NCBI GenBank assembly: GCA_004379165.1
Contig: NKXK01000043.1
Location: 1 to 51,744, forward strand
Reading direction: 5' to 3'
DNA length: 51,744 nt
DNA from: Rhodocyclaceae bacterium
GTDB taxonomy: Bacteria > Pseudomonadota > Gammaproteobacteria > Burkholderiales > Rhodocyclaceae
Made by a program: the position numbers and the translations under genes. Shown here one piece after another: positions 16,130-24,750 of this stretch. Within the stretch, counting starts at the first letter, position 1, and every line of letters begins with the position of its first letter. Below the pieces are notes generated by a model. That model saw only the letters and a program-made list of their open reading frames with translations, was not told the origin of the DNA and made no database searches.

Positions 16130-17533
16130 ATGAATTTCTCAACAGAAAACCTCGTCTTCGATCCGCAAATCATTCGCCGCTTTGACGTAAACGGCCCGCG
16201 CTACACGTCTTACCCGACGGCAGACCGTTTTGTCGAAGCTTTCGATGCGTCTGCGGCCGATCTTTGGCTTGGCAAACGGAATATCGGCGGAATCAGCCGA
16301 CCCCTCTCATTATACTTCCACATCCCTTTCTGTAACACGATTTGCTACTACTGCGCGTGTAACAAGATCATCACCAAGGATCATGGCCGCAGTGCCAAGT
16401 ACCTCAAGTACCTTGGTAAGGAACTGGCCCTGCAAAGTTCCGCACTCGACGGGGTCGATGGCGAACATGAGGTGATCCAGCTGCATTGGGGCGGCGGTAC
16501 GCCGACCTTCCTCTCGCACGACGAGATGCGCCAGCTTATGGGCATGACCCGCAAGCATTTCAAGCTGCTTGACGGTGGCGAGTACTCGATCGAAGTCGAT
16601 CCGCGCAAGGTGGATACGGCGACAGTGGCGCTGCTGAGCGAACTCGGCTTCAACCGCATGAGTGTCGGTGTTCAGGATTTCGACGAGCGGGTACAGATCG
16701 CGGTCAACCGCATCCAGACCGAGGAAGAAACCGCCAACGTTATCAGTGCCGCACGCGACAATGGCTTCAAGTCAGTGTCCGTCGATCTCATCTACGGTCT
16801 GCCGCATCAGTCGGTGATGGGCTTCAACCGCACCCTCGACCGCGTGCTGGCGATGGATCCGGAGCGCCTGTCGATCTACAACTACGCGCACATGCCCAGC
16901 ATGTTCAAGCCGCAGCGCCGGATCGCCGAGCCGGATCTGCCGTCGGCAGATACCAAGCTGCAGATTCTGGCACTGGCCATCAAGAAGCTGACCGAAGCTG
17001 GCTATGTCTATATCGGCATGGACCACTTCGCCAAGCCCGACGACGAATTGGCCGTGGCGCAGCGTCAGGGGCGCCTGCATCGTAACTTTCAGGGATATTC
17101 GACCTACGCCGACTGCGACATGCTGTCCTTTGGCATTTCGTCGATCAGCAAGGTCGGCCCAAGCTACTACCAGAACGTCAAGACCCTCGATGAGTATTAC
17201 GACCGCCTCGACGCCCAGATGCTGCCTGTCTTCCGCGGCATCGAACTGACCGCCGACGACGTTCTGCGTCGCTCGATCATCCAGGCGCTGATGTGCCATT
17301 TCGAACTGTCCATCGAAAGCATCGAAAGCGCGCACCTGATCAATTTCCGCGAGTATTTCGCTGCCGAGCTCGAAGAAATGAAGGAAATGGAGCGTGCAGG
17401 GCTGATCCGCATCGACCGCGAATGGATTACCGTGCTGCCGCCGGGCCGCATGCTGGTGCGCATCATTTCCATGGTGTTCGACCGCTACCTGCGAGCCGGT
17501 CGCCAGCGCGCGACCTACTCCAAAGTCATATAA
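16130..17533 (+). CDS. hemN: Oxygen-independent coproporphyrinogen III oxidase
   Basis: A 467-residue radical-SAM enzyme (anaerobic heme synthesis; coproporphyrinogen III to protoporphyrinogen IX). The cluster motif C-N-T-I-C-Y-Y-C follows YFHIPF; the N-terminal PRYTSYPTADRF and the downstream GGGTPTFL and DLIYGLPHQS are HemN hallmarks, and the length fits true HemN rather than HemW. ATG 16130 is chosen; a GTG at 16118 in frame is possible but leaves almost no leader. FNR activation at -41.5 fits the need for this enzyme under low oxygen. Cytoplasmic. Confidence 0.96.
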   Translation: MNFSTENLVFDPQIIRRFDVNGPRYTSYPTADRFVEAFDASAADLWLGKRNIGGISRPLSLYFHIPFCNTICYYCACNKIITKDHGRSAKYLKYLGKELALQSSALDGVDGEHEVIQLHWGGGTPTFLSHDEMRQLMGMTRKHFKLLDGGEYSIEVDPRKVDTATVALLSELGFNRMSVGVQDFDERVQIAVNRIQTEEETANVISAARDNGFKSVSVDLIYGLPHQSVMGFNRTLDRVLAMDPERLSIYNYAHMPSMFKPQRRIAEPDLPSADTKLQILALAIKKLTEAGYVYIGMDHFAKPDDELAVAQRQGRLHRNFQGYSTYADCDMLSFGISSISKVGPSYYQNVKTLDEYYDRLDAQMLPVFRGIELTADDVLRRSIIQALMCHFELSIESIESAHLINFREYFAAELEEMKEMERAGLIRIDREWITVLPPGRMLVRIISMVFDRYLRAGRQRATYSKVI

Positions 17534-17550
17534 AGAGAAGGGGTGTGAAG

Positions 17551-17590
17551 AGGGGGAGGGTGGTTCTGCCACGCTTCCCCTTTGTCTTTT
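17551..17590 (+). terminator. Probable terminator after hemN
   Basis: GGGGAGGGTGG pairs imperfectly with GCCACGCTTCCCC around a TTCT loop and is followed by a T-rich tract (TTTGTCTTTTT). Confidence 0.6.
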
Positions 17591-17601
17591 TCAGCAGCCG
17601 A

Positions 17602-17637
17602 CTGCGGTCAACCCGGAAAATTGCCTAAAATCGGCAT
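17602..17637 (+). repeat. Dispersed element, copy 4
   Basis: CTGCGGTCAACCCGGAAAA then TTGCCTAAAATCGGCAT. It lies between the hemN terminator and the next gene, 40 bp before its start. Confidence 0.8.
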
Positions 17638-17676
17638 TTCCTTATTTTGAAGGCACTGCCGAATTCATAGCCGCTC

Positions 17677-18348
17677 ATGCCTGATTCCACTTTCATTGCC
17701 CTGTTCCTGGTCGGCCTGCTCGGTGGCACGCATTGCGTCGGTATGTGTGGTGGCATCGTCGGCGCTCTGTCGATGGGCGCCCCCGGCCGCTGGTCGATGC
17801 ATCTCGCTTATAACGCCGGTCGCATCCTCTCCTACGGGCTGGCCGGCGCCATCGCCGGTGCCGTCGGGGCTGCCAGTCTCGGTCTGGACAGTCAGGTGCC
17901 GATGCGCCTCGCGCTTTATCTGGTCGCCAACCTGATGCTGATTGCCCTCGGCCTCTATCTGCTTGGCGTGACGCAGGCACTGGCCTTCACCGAACGCGCC
18001 GGGCAGTTGCTCTGGCAGCGCCTGCAACCGCTGACCCGCCGCTTCCTGCCGGCGCGCACAGTGGCGCAAGCCTTCCCGTTGGGCATGCTCTGGGGCTGGC
18101 TGCCGTGCGGGCTAGTGTATAGCGCGCTGGCGACGGCGTTGAGTGGTGGTTCGGCGCTGCGCGGCGGCCTGTGCATGCTGGCCTTCGGACTGGGCACGTT
18201 GCCCAATCTGCTGCTCGCCGGAATTGTTCTGGCACGGCTCAATGAATTCGTCCGCCGACCGGCGGTGCGAGTCGCCTCCGGTTTGCTGGTGCTGGGTTTC
18301 GGCCTTTACGGCCTGCTCGGCTGGTGGCGGCTGGCGACACTTCAGTAA
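17677..18348 (+). CDS. TauE/SafE-like (DsbD-type) membrane protein linked to cytochrome oxidase assembly
   Basis: A 223-residue integral membrane protein with about six helices. The first contains GGTHCVGMCGG, the conserved His-Cys...Cys motif of the family annotated as sulfite exporter TauE/SafE (DsbD_2-like). A second conserved element is LGMLWGWLPCGLVYSAL. These proteins lie next to ccoI/copA, hemN and fnr in many betaproteobacteria, as here, and are believed to serve metal or thiol handling during cbb3 oxidase biogenesis. Sulfite export is therefore an unlikely function. It ends 9 bp before the copper ATPase and is probably co-transcribed. Confidence 0.85.
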   Translation: MPDSTFIALFLVGLLGGTHCVGMCGGIVGALSMGAPGRWSMHLAYNAGRILSYGLAGAIAGAVGAASLGLDSQVPMRLALYLVANLMLIALGLYLLGVTQALAFTERAGQLLWQRLQPLTRRFLPARTVAQAFPLGMLWGWLPCGLVYSALATALSGGSALRGGLCMLAFGLGTLPNLLLAGIVLARLNEFVRRPAVRVASGLLVLGFGLYGLLGWWRLATLQ

Positions 18349-18357
18349 GGGATACCC

Positions 18358-20583
18358 ATGACCACTCAGGACACTGGCCGCGTCGTCGAATTTGCCATCG
18401 GTGGCATGACTTGCGCCGCCTGCTCGGCGCGGCTGGAAAAGGTCCTCAACCGGCAGGCCGGCATGCAGGCCAACGTCAATCTGGCGGCGGAACGGGCGCG
18501 GGTTCGGTTGTCAGGTGTGGCAGACGAGCAGGCTGTGATTGCCGCAGTCGGGAAGGCCGGCTTCTCGGCAACCGTTGTCGATGCCAGCACCCGCGAACGT
18601 GAAAAGGCCGAGAAAGCGGAAGCCTACCGCCACGAAAGCCGGTGCTTCTGGATCGCGGTGCTGCTGACGCTGCCGCTGGTCGGCCAGATGGCCTTCATGT
18701 TCGGCGAACATGGCCACCACAACGAACTGCCACGCTGGCTGCAACTGATGTTGGCGACGCCGGTGCAGTTCTGGATCGGCTGGCGTTTTTACGATGGTGC
18801 GTGGAAGGCGCTGCGCGGTGGTGGCGCGAACATGGATGTGCTGGTCGCGCTCGGGACTACCATGGCCTGGGGCTTCTCGACCGTGGTCACGGTCGCCGGT
18901 CTCGATCAGCATGTGTATTTCGAAGGCGGTGCTGCGGTAATCACGCTGGTCCTGCTCGGCAAGCTGCTTGAAGCGCGGGCCAAGGCGCGGACCTCTGAGG
19001 CCATCGAGGCGCTGGTCCGTTTGCAGCCGAAGACCGCCCGCGTAGAACGTGACGGCCAGTGGGTCGATACCCCGGTGGAGGCGCTGATGCCCGGCGATGT
19101 CTTTCTGGTGCGCCCCGGCGAGAGCGTGCCGGTCGATGGCACGGTGATCGACGGTGCGTCGCGGGTCAACGAAGCCATGCTCACCGGCGAGAGCATGCCT
19201 GTCGCCAAGCAGGCTGGCGATGCCGTATTTGCCGCTACCGCCAACGAACAGGGCGCGCTGACCTGCCGCACCACCGGTGTCGGCGAGCACACGCTGCTGG
19301 CCGGCATCATCCGCCTGGTCGGAGAAGCGCAGGGCTCGAAAGCGCCGGTGCAACGGCTCGCCGACCGGATTTCGGCGATCTTTGTGCCGGTTGTATGCAC
19401 CATCGCGCTCGCGACCTTCATCGGCTGGTGGCTGTATAGCGGACAGTTCGCCGAGGCGCTGGTCAATGCTGTTGCCGTGCTGGTCATTGCCTGCCCTTGT
19501 GCGCTCGGGCTGGCGACGCCGACGGCGATCATGGTCGGCACCGGCCAGGGGGCGCGGGCCGGCATTCTAGTCCGTAACGCCGCGGCGCTGGAGCGGGCCG
19601 AGAAGATCAGCGTGCTGGCGCTCGACAAGACCGGCACGCTGACCTGCGGGGCGCCGCAAGTGACAGATGTCGTGCCGCGCGGCGCGAGTGCTGCCGAGGT
19701 GTTGATGCTGGCGGCGGCGCTGGAGCAGAACTCGGAACACCCGTTGGCACGGGCGGTGCTCAAGGCGGCTGCTCCACAAGCGGGGGGCACTCCGGCTGTG
19801 GTGAACCCTGAATATGCGCCAAAAAAGGCAAGTGGTTTCAAGGCCTGCCCGGGGCAGGGGGTGAGCGGCGAGGTGGAAGGTCGTGCGCTGCGCCTGGGCT
19901 CGCCGGACTGGCTGGAGCTGACCGATGATGCCGAGGTAAGGCGTTTGCAGGCAGCCGGCAAAACGGTTGCGGTGTTGGCCGAGGGCGAGGTGGTTCTGGG
20001 CCTGATCGCGATTGCTGATGCCTTGCGACCGACCTCACGAGGCGCCGTAGCAAGGCTGCAGGCGCACCGCATCCGGGTGGTCATGCTCACCGGCGACAAC
20101 CCGGCCACCGCTGCGGCCATCGCTGCCGAAGCCGGCATCGCCGCGGACGATGTTCATGCTGGCATTCTTCCTGGCGACAAAGCGGCGGCGATCAACGCGC
20201 TGAAAAAGAATGGCCGGGTTGTGGCTATGGTGGGCGATGGTATCAACGATGCGCCGGCGCTGGCGGCAGCTGATGTCAGCTTTGCCATCGGTGCCGGTTC
20301 GGATGCAGCAATCGAGGCGGCTGACCTGACGCTGATCCGTAGCGACCTCAACGGTGTGGCCGATGCTATCGGTCTTTCGGCCGCCACACTGGGCAAGATC
20401 CGCCAGAATCTTTTCTTCGCTTTCATCTACAATGTACTGGGAATCCCGCTTGCAGCCTTGGGTTTGCTCAATCCGGTCGTGGCCGGTGCCGCCATGGCGA
20501 TGAGTTCGGTTTCCGTCGTTTCAAATTCGCTCCTCCTCAAACGCTGGCGGCCGGTGCTGCCCGGGGAGGGCAAACAGCACTGA
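18358..20583 (+). CDS. copA: Copper-translocating P1B-type ATPase
   Basis: A 741-residue heavy-metal ATPase: one HMA domain (about 9-75, GMTCAACS with Cys19 and Cys22), eight membrane helices, TGES actuator loop, CPC in VIACPCALG, phosphorylation site DKTGT, SEHPLA, and the hinge GDGINDAPAL. The last helices contain YNVLGIPLAA and MAMSSVSVVSNSL, the Tyr-Asn and Met-x-x-Ser-Ser signatures of Cu(I) pumps. It exports Cu(I) to the periplasm, either for detoxification (CopA) or for cbb3 oxidase assembly (CcoI/FixI). The neighbourhood with fnr, hemN and the TauE-like protein makes the CcoI role a real alternative. A CopZ-like chaperone follows two genes later. Confidence 0.92.
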   Translation: MTTQDTGRVVEFAIGGMTCAACSARLEKVLNRQAGMQANVNLAAERARVRLSGVADEQAVIAAVGKAGFSATVVDASTREREKAEKAEAYRHESRCFWIAVLLTLPLVGQMAFMFGEHGHHNELPRWLQLMLATPVQFWIGWRFYDGAWKALRGGGANMDVLVALGTTMAWGFSTVVTVAGLDQHVYFEGGAAVITLVLLGKLLEARAKARTSEAIEALVRLQPKTARVERDGQWVDTPVEALMPGDVFLVRPGESVPVDGTVIDGASRVNEAMLTGESMPVAKQAGDAVFAATANEQGALTCRTTGVGEHTLLAGIIRLVGEAQGSKAPVQRLADRISAIFVPVVCTIALATFIGWWLYSGQFAEALVNAVAVLVIACPCALGLATPTAIMVGTGQGARAGILVRNAAALERAEKISVLALDKTGTLTCGAPQVTDVVPRGASAAEVLMLAAALEQNSEHPLARAVLKAAAPQAGGTPAVVNPEYAPKKASGFKACPGQGVSGEVEGRALRLGSPDWLELTDDAEVRRLQAAGKTVAVLAEGEVVLGLIAIADALRPTSRGAVARLQAHRIRVVMLTGDNPATAAAIAAEAGIAADDVHAGILPGDKAAAINALKKNGRVVAMVGDGINDAPALAAADVSFAIGAGSDAAIEAADLTLIRSDLNGVADAIGLSAATLGKIRQNLFFAFIYNVLGIPLAALGLLNPVVAGAAMAMSSVSVVSNSLLLKRWRPVLPGEGKQH

Positions 20584-20594
20584 CAGAGGACGGC

Positions 20595-22322
20595 ATGACC
20601 GCAGGGGACGCGGAGAGTAAGCAACAAGCGCAGCTTGCGGAAAATGAGTCGCAATTCCGTAACATTATGGAGTCGGCGCAGGTCGGGATTTTTGTCATTC
20701 AGGATGGCCTGTTCCGTTACGCCAATGCTTTCTTGCTCGATCTGTTCGGCTATGTTCGCGAAGAGGTTATCGACCGCCTCGGCCCGCTCGACCTGATCGA
20801 TGCCGAGCAACACGCCTTCGTCCGCGAGCAGATGAGGGCCCGGCAGAGCGGTGTTCCGGGGCGGCGGTATGAAATCGACGCCCGACGCAAGGACGGCTCG
20901 ATGTTTCCGGCGAGTATCCTCGGATCGCCATCGACCTACGCCGGCCGGCCAGCCTCGGTCGGTACGCTGCTCGATCTCTCTGTCCAGAAGGCAGCCGAGC
21001 AGCGCATTCGCGAGTTGGCGGATTTCGATCCACTGACCGGCCTCCCCAACCGCCGTCTGCTGCGTGACCGCGTCGACCAGTTGCTGGCGGTGGGTGAGCG
21101 CGATGGGACGCCGGTAACACTGGTATTTCTCGATCTCGACCATTTCAAGCGCATCAACGACTCGCTCGGCCACAGTGTTGGCGACGAGGTGCTGATTGCG
21201 CTGGCCAATCGCCTGTCCACTGTCGTCCGGCGGGGGGATACGCTGTCGCGGCTGGGTGGTGATGAATTCGTGCTTGCCATGCCCGGCATCTCGACGGCGA
21301 TCGCCATCGAGGTGGCGCGTCGTCTGATCGAGGAGTGCTCGGCGCCTTTCCATGTCGGCGGGCATGACCTGACGGTGACGCCGTCGATCGGTATCACCCT
21401 CTATCCGCAGGATGGCAAGGATTTCGACAGCCTGCTCAAGCATGCCGACGTGGCGATGTACAAGGCCAAGGAGTTGGGGCGTAACACCTTCCAGTTCTAC
21501 GCTGCCGACATGAACAAGGCGACGCTCGACCGCCTGCTGATGGAGAGCAATTTGCGCCGGGCGCTGGACAACGGCGAGTTCCTGCTTCATTACCAGCCGC
21601 TGGTCTGCCTCCGAAGTGGTCGCGTCCTCGGGGTCGAGGCGCTGATCCGCTGGGCGCACCCGGAACTCGGTCTGATCATGCCGGATCGCTTCATTCCGGT
21701 TGCCGAGGATACCGGGCTGATCAATCCGATCGGCGATTGGGTATTGGCGGAAGCCTGTCGGCAGGCGCAAGCCTGGCAAGAAGTTGGCGTCGGGCCGCTG
21801 GTGGTGGCGGTGAATGTCTCGCCGATGCAGTTCCGTCAGGCAGGATTCGTCGCCGCGGTTGCCGGGGCGCTTGCGGCCTCGGGGCTGGATGCCAGCCTGA
21901 TCGAACTGGAGCTGACCGAGCGCACGGTAATGCATGATGCCGAGGTCAATCTCGGGACACTGTCGGCGCTGCACCGGATGGGCGTCGAGCTGTCGCTGGA
22001 CGATTTCGGCACTGGCTATTCCTCTCTCGCCTACCTCAAGCGTTTTCCGGTCGGCAAGCTCAAGATTGACCGCTCCTTCGTTCGCGATCTGGAAACCGAT
22101 GCCGACGATCAGGCGATTGCCTCGACCATCGTCAGCATGGGGCGCAGTCTGCGCTTGAAGGTGCTGGCCGAAGGGGTGGAAAATGCTGCCCAGTTGCAAC
22201 AATTGCGGAACATGGCCTGCGACATGGCGCAAGGCTACCTGTTCAGCCGCCCGGTGCCCGCCGACGAGATGCTGGCGCTATTGCAGACACAACCCTTTCT
22301 CAAAATGCCTGAAACGGAGTGA
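20595..22322 (+). CDS. PAS-GGDEF-EAL cyclic-di-GMP protein
   Basis: A 575-residue cytoplasmic signalling protein with an N-terminal PAS domain (about 20-135; FRNIMESAQVGIFVIQDGLF), then a diguanylate cyclase domain with intact GGDEF (SRLGGDEFVLAM), then a phosphodiesterase domain with intact GVEALIRW (EAL) and DDFGTGYSSL. Both catalytic signatures are present, so either activity is possible. It starts 11 bp after copA and ends 3 bp before copZ, so it sits inside a copper operon. This suggests copper or redox input into c-di-GMP; the PAS ligand is not identifiable. Confidence 0.93.
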   Translation: MTAGDAESKQQAQLAENESQFRNIMESAQVGIFVIQDGLFRYANAFLLDLFGYVREEVIDRLGPLDLIDAEQHAFVREQMRARQSGVPGRRYEIDARRKDGSMFPASILGSPSTYAGRPASVGTLLDLSVQKAAEQRIRELADFDPLTGLPNRRLLRDRVDQLLAVGERDGTPVTLVFLDLDHFKRINDSLGHSVGDEVLIALANRLSTVVRRGDTLSRLGGDEFVLAMPGISTAIAIEVARRLIEECSAPFHVGGHDLTVTPSIGITLYPQDGKDFDSLLKHADVAMYKAKELGRNTFQFYAADMNKATLDRLLMESNLRRALDNGEFLLHYQPLVCLRSGRVLGVEALIRWAHPELGLIMPDRFIPVAEDTGLINPIGDWVLAEACRQAQAWQEVGVGPLVVAVNVSPMQFRQAGFVAAVAGALAASGLDASLIELELTERTVMHDAEVNLGTLSALHRMGVELSLDDFGTGYSSLAYLKRFPVGKLKIDRSFVRDLETDADDQAIASTIVSMGRSLRLKVLAEGVENAAQLQQLRNMACDMAQGYLFSRPVPADEMLALLQTQPFLKMPETE

Positions 22323-22325
22323 AAC

Positions 22326-22532
22326 ATGAGCGATACGATCATCAAGATTGACGGCATGAGCTGTCAAGGGTGCGTCAAGAACATTACCGGCGTGCTCACC
22401 GCACTCCGCGGAGTGACGGCCGCCGAGGTGTCTCTGGAAGCGGCGGAGGCGCGGGTCAGTTTCGACGCCGCCGCCGTCAGCCGTGAGGCACTCCTCGGGG
22501 CCATCGAAGATGCCGGCTTCGACGCCAGCTGA
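22326..22532 (+). CDS. copZ: CopZ-like heavy-metal-associated chaperone
   Basis: A 68-residue HMA-fold protein with GMSCQGC (Cys13, Cys16) at the expected metal-binding loop and the beta-alpha-beta-beta-alpha-beta length typical of CopZ/Atx1. It probably hands Cu(I) to the ATPase at 18.4 kb. It begins 3 bp after the c-di-GMP gene and precedes selD by 27 bp. Confidence 0.9.
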   Translation: MSDTIIKIDGMSCQGCVKNITGVLTALRGVTAAEVSLEAAEARVSFDAAAVSREALLGAIEDAGFDAS

Positions 22533-22559
22533 GCTTCAATCCATTGACGACAAAAAATA

Positions 22560-23621
22560 ATGACTGAACAGCAAACACCCCAGGCGCCGCTGCGCCTGAC
22601 TGGCCTGTCGCATGGTGGCGGCTGCGGCTGCAAGATTGCCCCGGCCGTCCTGCAGAAAATCCTCGGCAACATGCCGCGCGGCCTCGTGCCGACGCAACTG
22701 CTGGTGGGCACAGAAACTAGCGACGACGCGGCTGTATATCAGATCAACCCGACGCAGGCGATCGTCGCGACCACCGATTTCTTTATGCCGATTGTCGACG
22801 ATCCCTACGACTTCGGCCGCATCGCTGCCACCAATGCCATTTCCGACGTCTATGCGATGGGCGGCACGCCGCTTTTTGCGCTGGCACTGGTCGGCATGCC
22901 GGTCAATGTGCTGCCACTGGAAACCATCGGCCAGATTCTCGCCGGCGGCGAAGCCGTCTGCCGCGAGGCGGGCATCCCGATTGCCGGTGGCCACACCATC
23001 GACTCGGTCGAGCCGATCTATGGGTTGGTCGCCATCGGCCTGGTCAATCCGACCCATCTCAAGCGCAACTCGGCGGCCAAACCCGGCGACAAGCTGATCC
23101 TCGGCAAGCAACTGGGCGTTGGCGTGTACAGCGCGGCCCTGAAGAAAGACCTGCTGCTGCCCACCGACTACGAAGCGATGATCACCTCCACGACGCAGCT
23201 CAATACGCCGGGGCCGATGCTCGCCTGTCTCGATGGCGTTCATGCCATTACCGACGTCACCGGTTTTGGCCTGCTCGGACACTTGATGGAGGTCTGCCGC
23301 GGCAGCGGTGTCGGCGCGACCGTGCTCAGCCCGGATTTGCCCTTGCTTTCCCGGGCGCGTGAGTTTGTCGATGCCGGGCACAAAACCGGTGCTTCGGGCC
23401 GCAACTGGGCGAGCTACGGCGATGCCGTGTCGCTGGCGCCGGGTGTGGACGAGGGTATGAAGACGCTGCTGACCGACCCGCAGACCTCAGGTGGCCTGCT
23501 TGTCGCCTGCACGCCGGACACCGTGACCGAAGTCCTGTCGCTCTTCCTGCAGCAGGGTTTCAGCCATGTTTCGGTGATCGGCGAGATCACCGAAGGTCCG
23601 GCCGGCATCAGCGTCCTGTAG
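22560..23621 (+). CDS. selD: Selenide, water dikinase
   Basis: A 353-residue enzyme making selenophosphate from selenide and ATP, for selenocysteine or 2-selenouridine in tRNA. The active-site segment LSHGGGCGCK has Cys22 (not selenocysteine; no in-frame TGA) and Lys25. The glycine-rich ATP motifs (GRIAATNAISDVYAMGG, DVTGFGLLGHL) and the C-terminal DPQTSGGLL are intact. No selA, selB or mnmH gene lies in the window, so the end use is unknown. It is the last gene of the copper-related run, and its stop overlaps by 14 bp the end of a convergent gene. Confidence 0.96.
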   Translation: MTEQQTPQAPLRLTGLSHGGGCGCKIAPAVLQKILGNMPRGLVPTQLLVGTETSDDAAVYQINPTQAIVATTDFFMPIVDDPYDFGRIAATNAISDVYAMGGTPLFALALVGMPVNVLPLETIGQILAGGEAVCREAGIPIAGGHTIDSVEPIYGLVAIGLVNPTHLKRNSAAKPGDKLILGKQLGVGVYSAALKKDLLLPTDYEAMITSTTQLNTPGPMLACLDGVHAITDVTGFGLLGHLMEVCRGSGVGATVLSPDLPLLSRAREFVDAGHKTGASGRNWASYGDAVSLAPGVDEGMKTLLTDPQTSGGLLVACTPDTVTEVLSLFLQQGFSHVSVIGEITEGPAGISVL

Positions 23622-23964
23622 TTTCGCCTCGGCTGCGGTCAACCCGAAAATCCGGCGGATTTTCGGCTTCGTCGAGCGCGTAGCCATCGGCGACGTAGGC
23701 GGGTCCCTTCATCAGCCAGACGATGGCGGCGCCGATCGCCAGCGTCAGCACCACCGTCCAGTGCAGGACGACCAGCGCGATGCTGTAGATGTCGAGGCGG
23801 CTGAGGTCAGGAACGACTTCGTCGGCCAACAGCCGCATGACGATCGCCGGTAGCGCCAGTAGCAGCGTTCCCAACCAGAGCACGCGCGGCAATCGGCGCA
23901 GGATATCGCGTTCCAGTCCCGGCGGGCTGGTTCGGAAGCCCGGCAGTTTCCCGAACCAGTTCAT
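23608..23964 (-). CDS. Small membrane protein, unknown, with repeat-derived C-terminus
   Basis: A 118-residue protein with two likely membrane helices (RVLWLGTLLLALPAIVMRLL and YSIALVVLHWTVVLTLAIGA) and a short polar tail. I do not recognise a named family. The ATG at 23964 overlaps the stop of the DUF3429 gene (ATGA), so the two form an operon. The last 15 or so residues (ENPPDFRVDRSRGE) are encoded by a copy of the dispersed element on the opposite strand, and the frame runs through it. The gene converges with selD and overlaps its stop by 14 bp. Confidence 0.7.
   Translation of the reverse strand: MNWFGKLPGFRTSPPGLERDILRRLPRVLWLGTLLLALPAIVMRLLADEVVPDLSRLDIYSIALVVLHWTVVLTLAIGAAIVWLMKGPAYVADGYALDEAENPPDFRVDRSRGETTGR
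23633..23668 (+). repeat. Dispersed element, copy 5 (perfect hairpin)
   Basis: CTGCGGTCAACCCGAAAATCC, then GGC, then GGATTTTCGG. CCGAAAATCC pairs perfectly with GGATTTTCGG. It lies after selD and forms the C-terminal codons of the opposing membrane protein. It could also act as a terminator-like hairpin for selD, although no T-run follows. Confidence 0.82.
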
Positions 23965-24437
23965 GGCGCCACCCACCTGGGCAGGCTGAGCGCGGAGAGT
24001 AAGCAGAGGGAGGCAATGCCGGTCAGACGCAGGCGTAGCGGCAGATACCATGCCGGCATGCCGGCCGGCGTTGCCAACCTGCGATCGCGCAGAAAATGCG
24101 CCCAGAATCCGATCAGCAACAGCAGCAGGCCGCTGAACGCAGGCAGGATCAGCGCCAGCCAGCCGATCAGCGCCGGCACCACACTCCAGATGAAATGCCG
24201 GTGCCGGTCGTCGTCGGCAATGTCCGGTTGCATGGCAAACGCCCAGTGCAGCGCGCCGACGAAGCTGAGAATGATTGCTCCGTAAGCACGCTGGATTTCC
24301 AGCCAGACGCTGCCGTGCGCCGGATCGAAGGGGGCGATCAGTGCCGGCAGCAGGAAGGGCAGCAGGCCACCGTAGCCCAGCCAGGCAACGCTGCGCGGTA
24401 GGGTTTCGGGTGGAAATGTCGGATTCAGGGTTGCCAT
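23961..24437 (-). CDS. DUF3429 family membrane protein
   Basis: A 158-residue protein with about five hydrophobic helices: VAWLGYGGLLPFLLPALI, YGAIILSFVGALHWAFAM, FIWSVVPALIGWLALIL, FSGLLLLLIGFWAHFL and LRLTGIASLCLLSAL. The AIILSFVGALHW segment is characteristic of DUF3429, an inner-membrane family of unknown function. It precedes and overlaps the small membrane protein at 23.6 kb. The start at 24437 is followed upstream by the regulatory region of the siderophore receptor, so the two genes diverge. Confidence 0.82.
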   Translation of the reverse strand: MATLNPTFPPETLPRSVAWLGYGGLLPFLLPALIAPFDPAHGSVWLEIQRAYGAIILSFVGALHWAFAMQPDIADDDRHRHFIWSVVPALIGWLALILPAFSGLLLLLIGFWAHFLRDRRLATPAGMPAWYLPLRLRLTGIASLCLLSALSLPRWVAP

Positions 24438-24553
24438 GTTTGCCTCCGGTTCGGGTGAAAGCGCTTTGGTTTTGTCTTCGACAAAATTGGGCTGAAAAAG
24501 TGCCTGCTTCGCGAATTCATTTGGGTGTTAATCCGATAGGTGTTTCAAGGGTG

Positions 24554-24589
24554 TTGAGAATTGTTTCGAAATGATATAAATTCGCATTT
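24554..24589 (+). promoter_or_regulatory. Tandem Fur-like boxes and promoter of the siderophore receptor
   Basis: TGATATAAATTCGCA (24572-24586) fits the 7-1-7 Fur pattern; TGAGAATTGTTTCGA (24555-24569) is a second, weaker unit. They overlap a possible -35 TTGAGA (24554-24559) and -10 TAAATT (24577-24582), 17 bp apart. The remaining 24438-24750 leader shows no gene. Confidence 0.65.
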
Positions 24590-24750
24590 ACATTTTGACC
24601 CGCCAGCCGCGTTTTGCCAGCCCGGTCCGACTCAGTGCCTGAATTTCCACCCTCCGATACGAGGTTGGGGTTCGCCGGGGTCGCCAGAATCCGGCAAGCC
24701 AGCCTTTATGCCAGCCAGCCAAATATCTACTGACGCATAAAGGAATCGCC

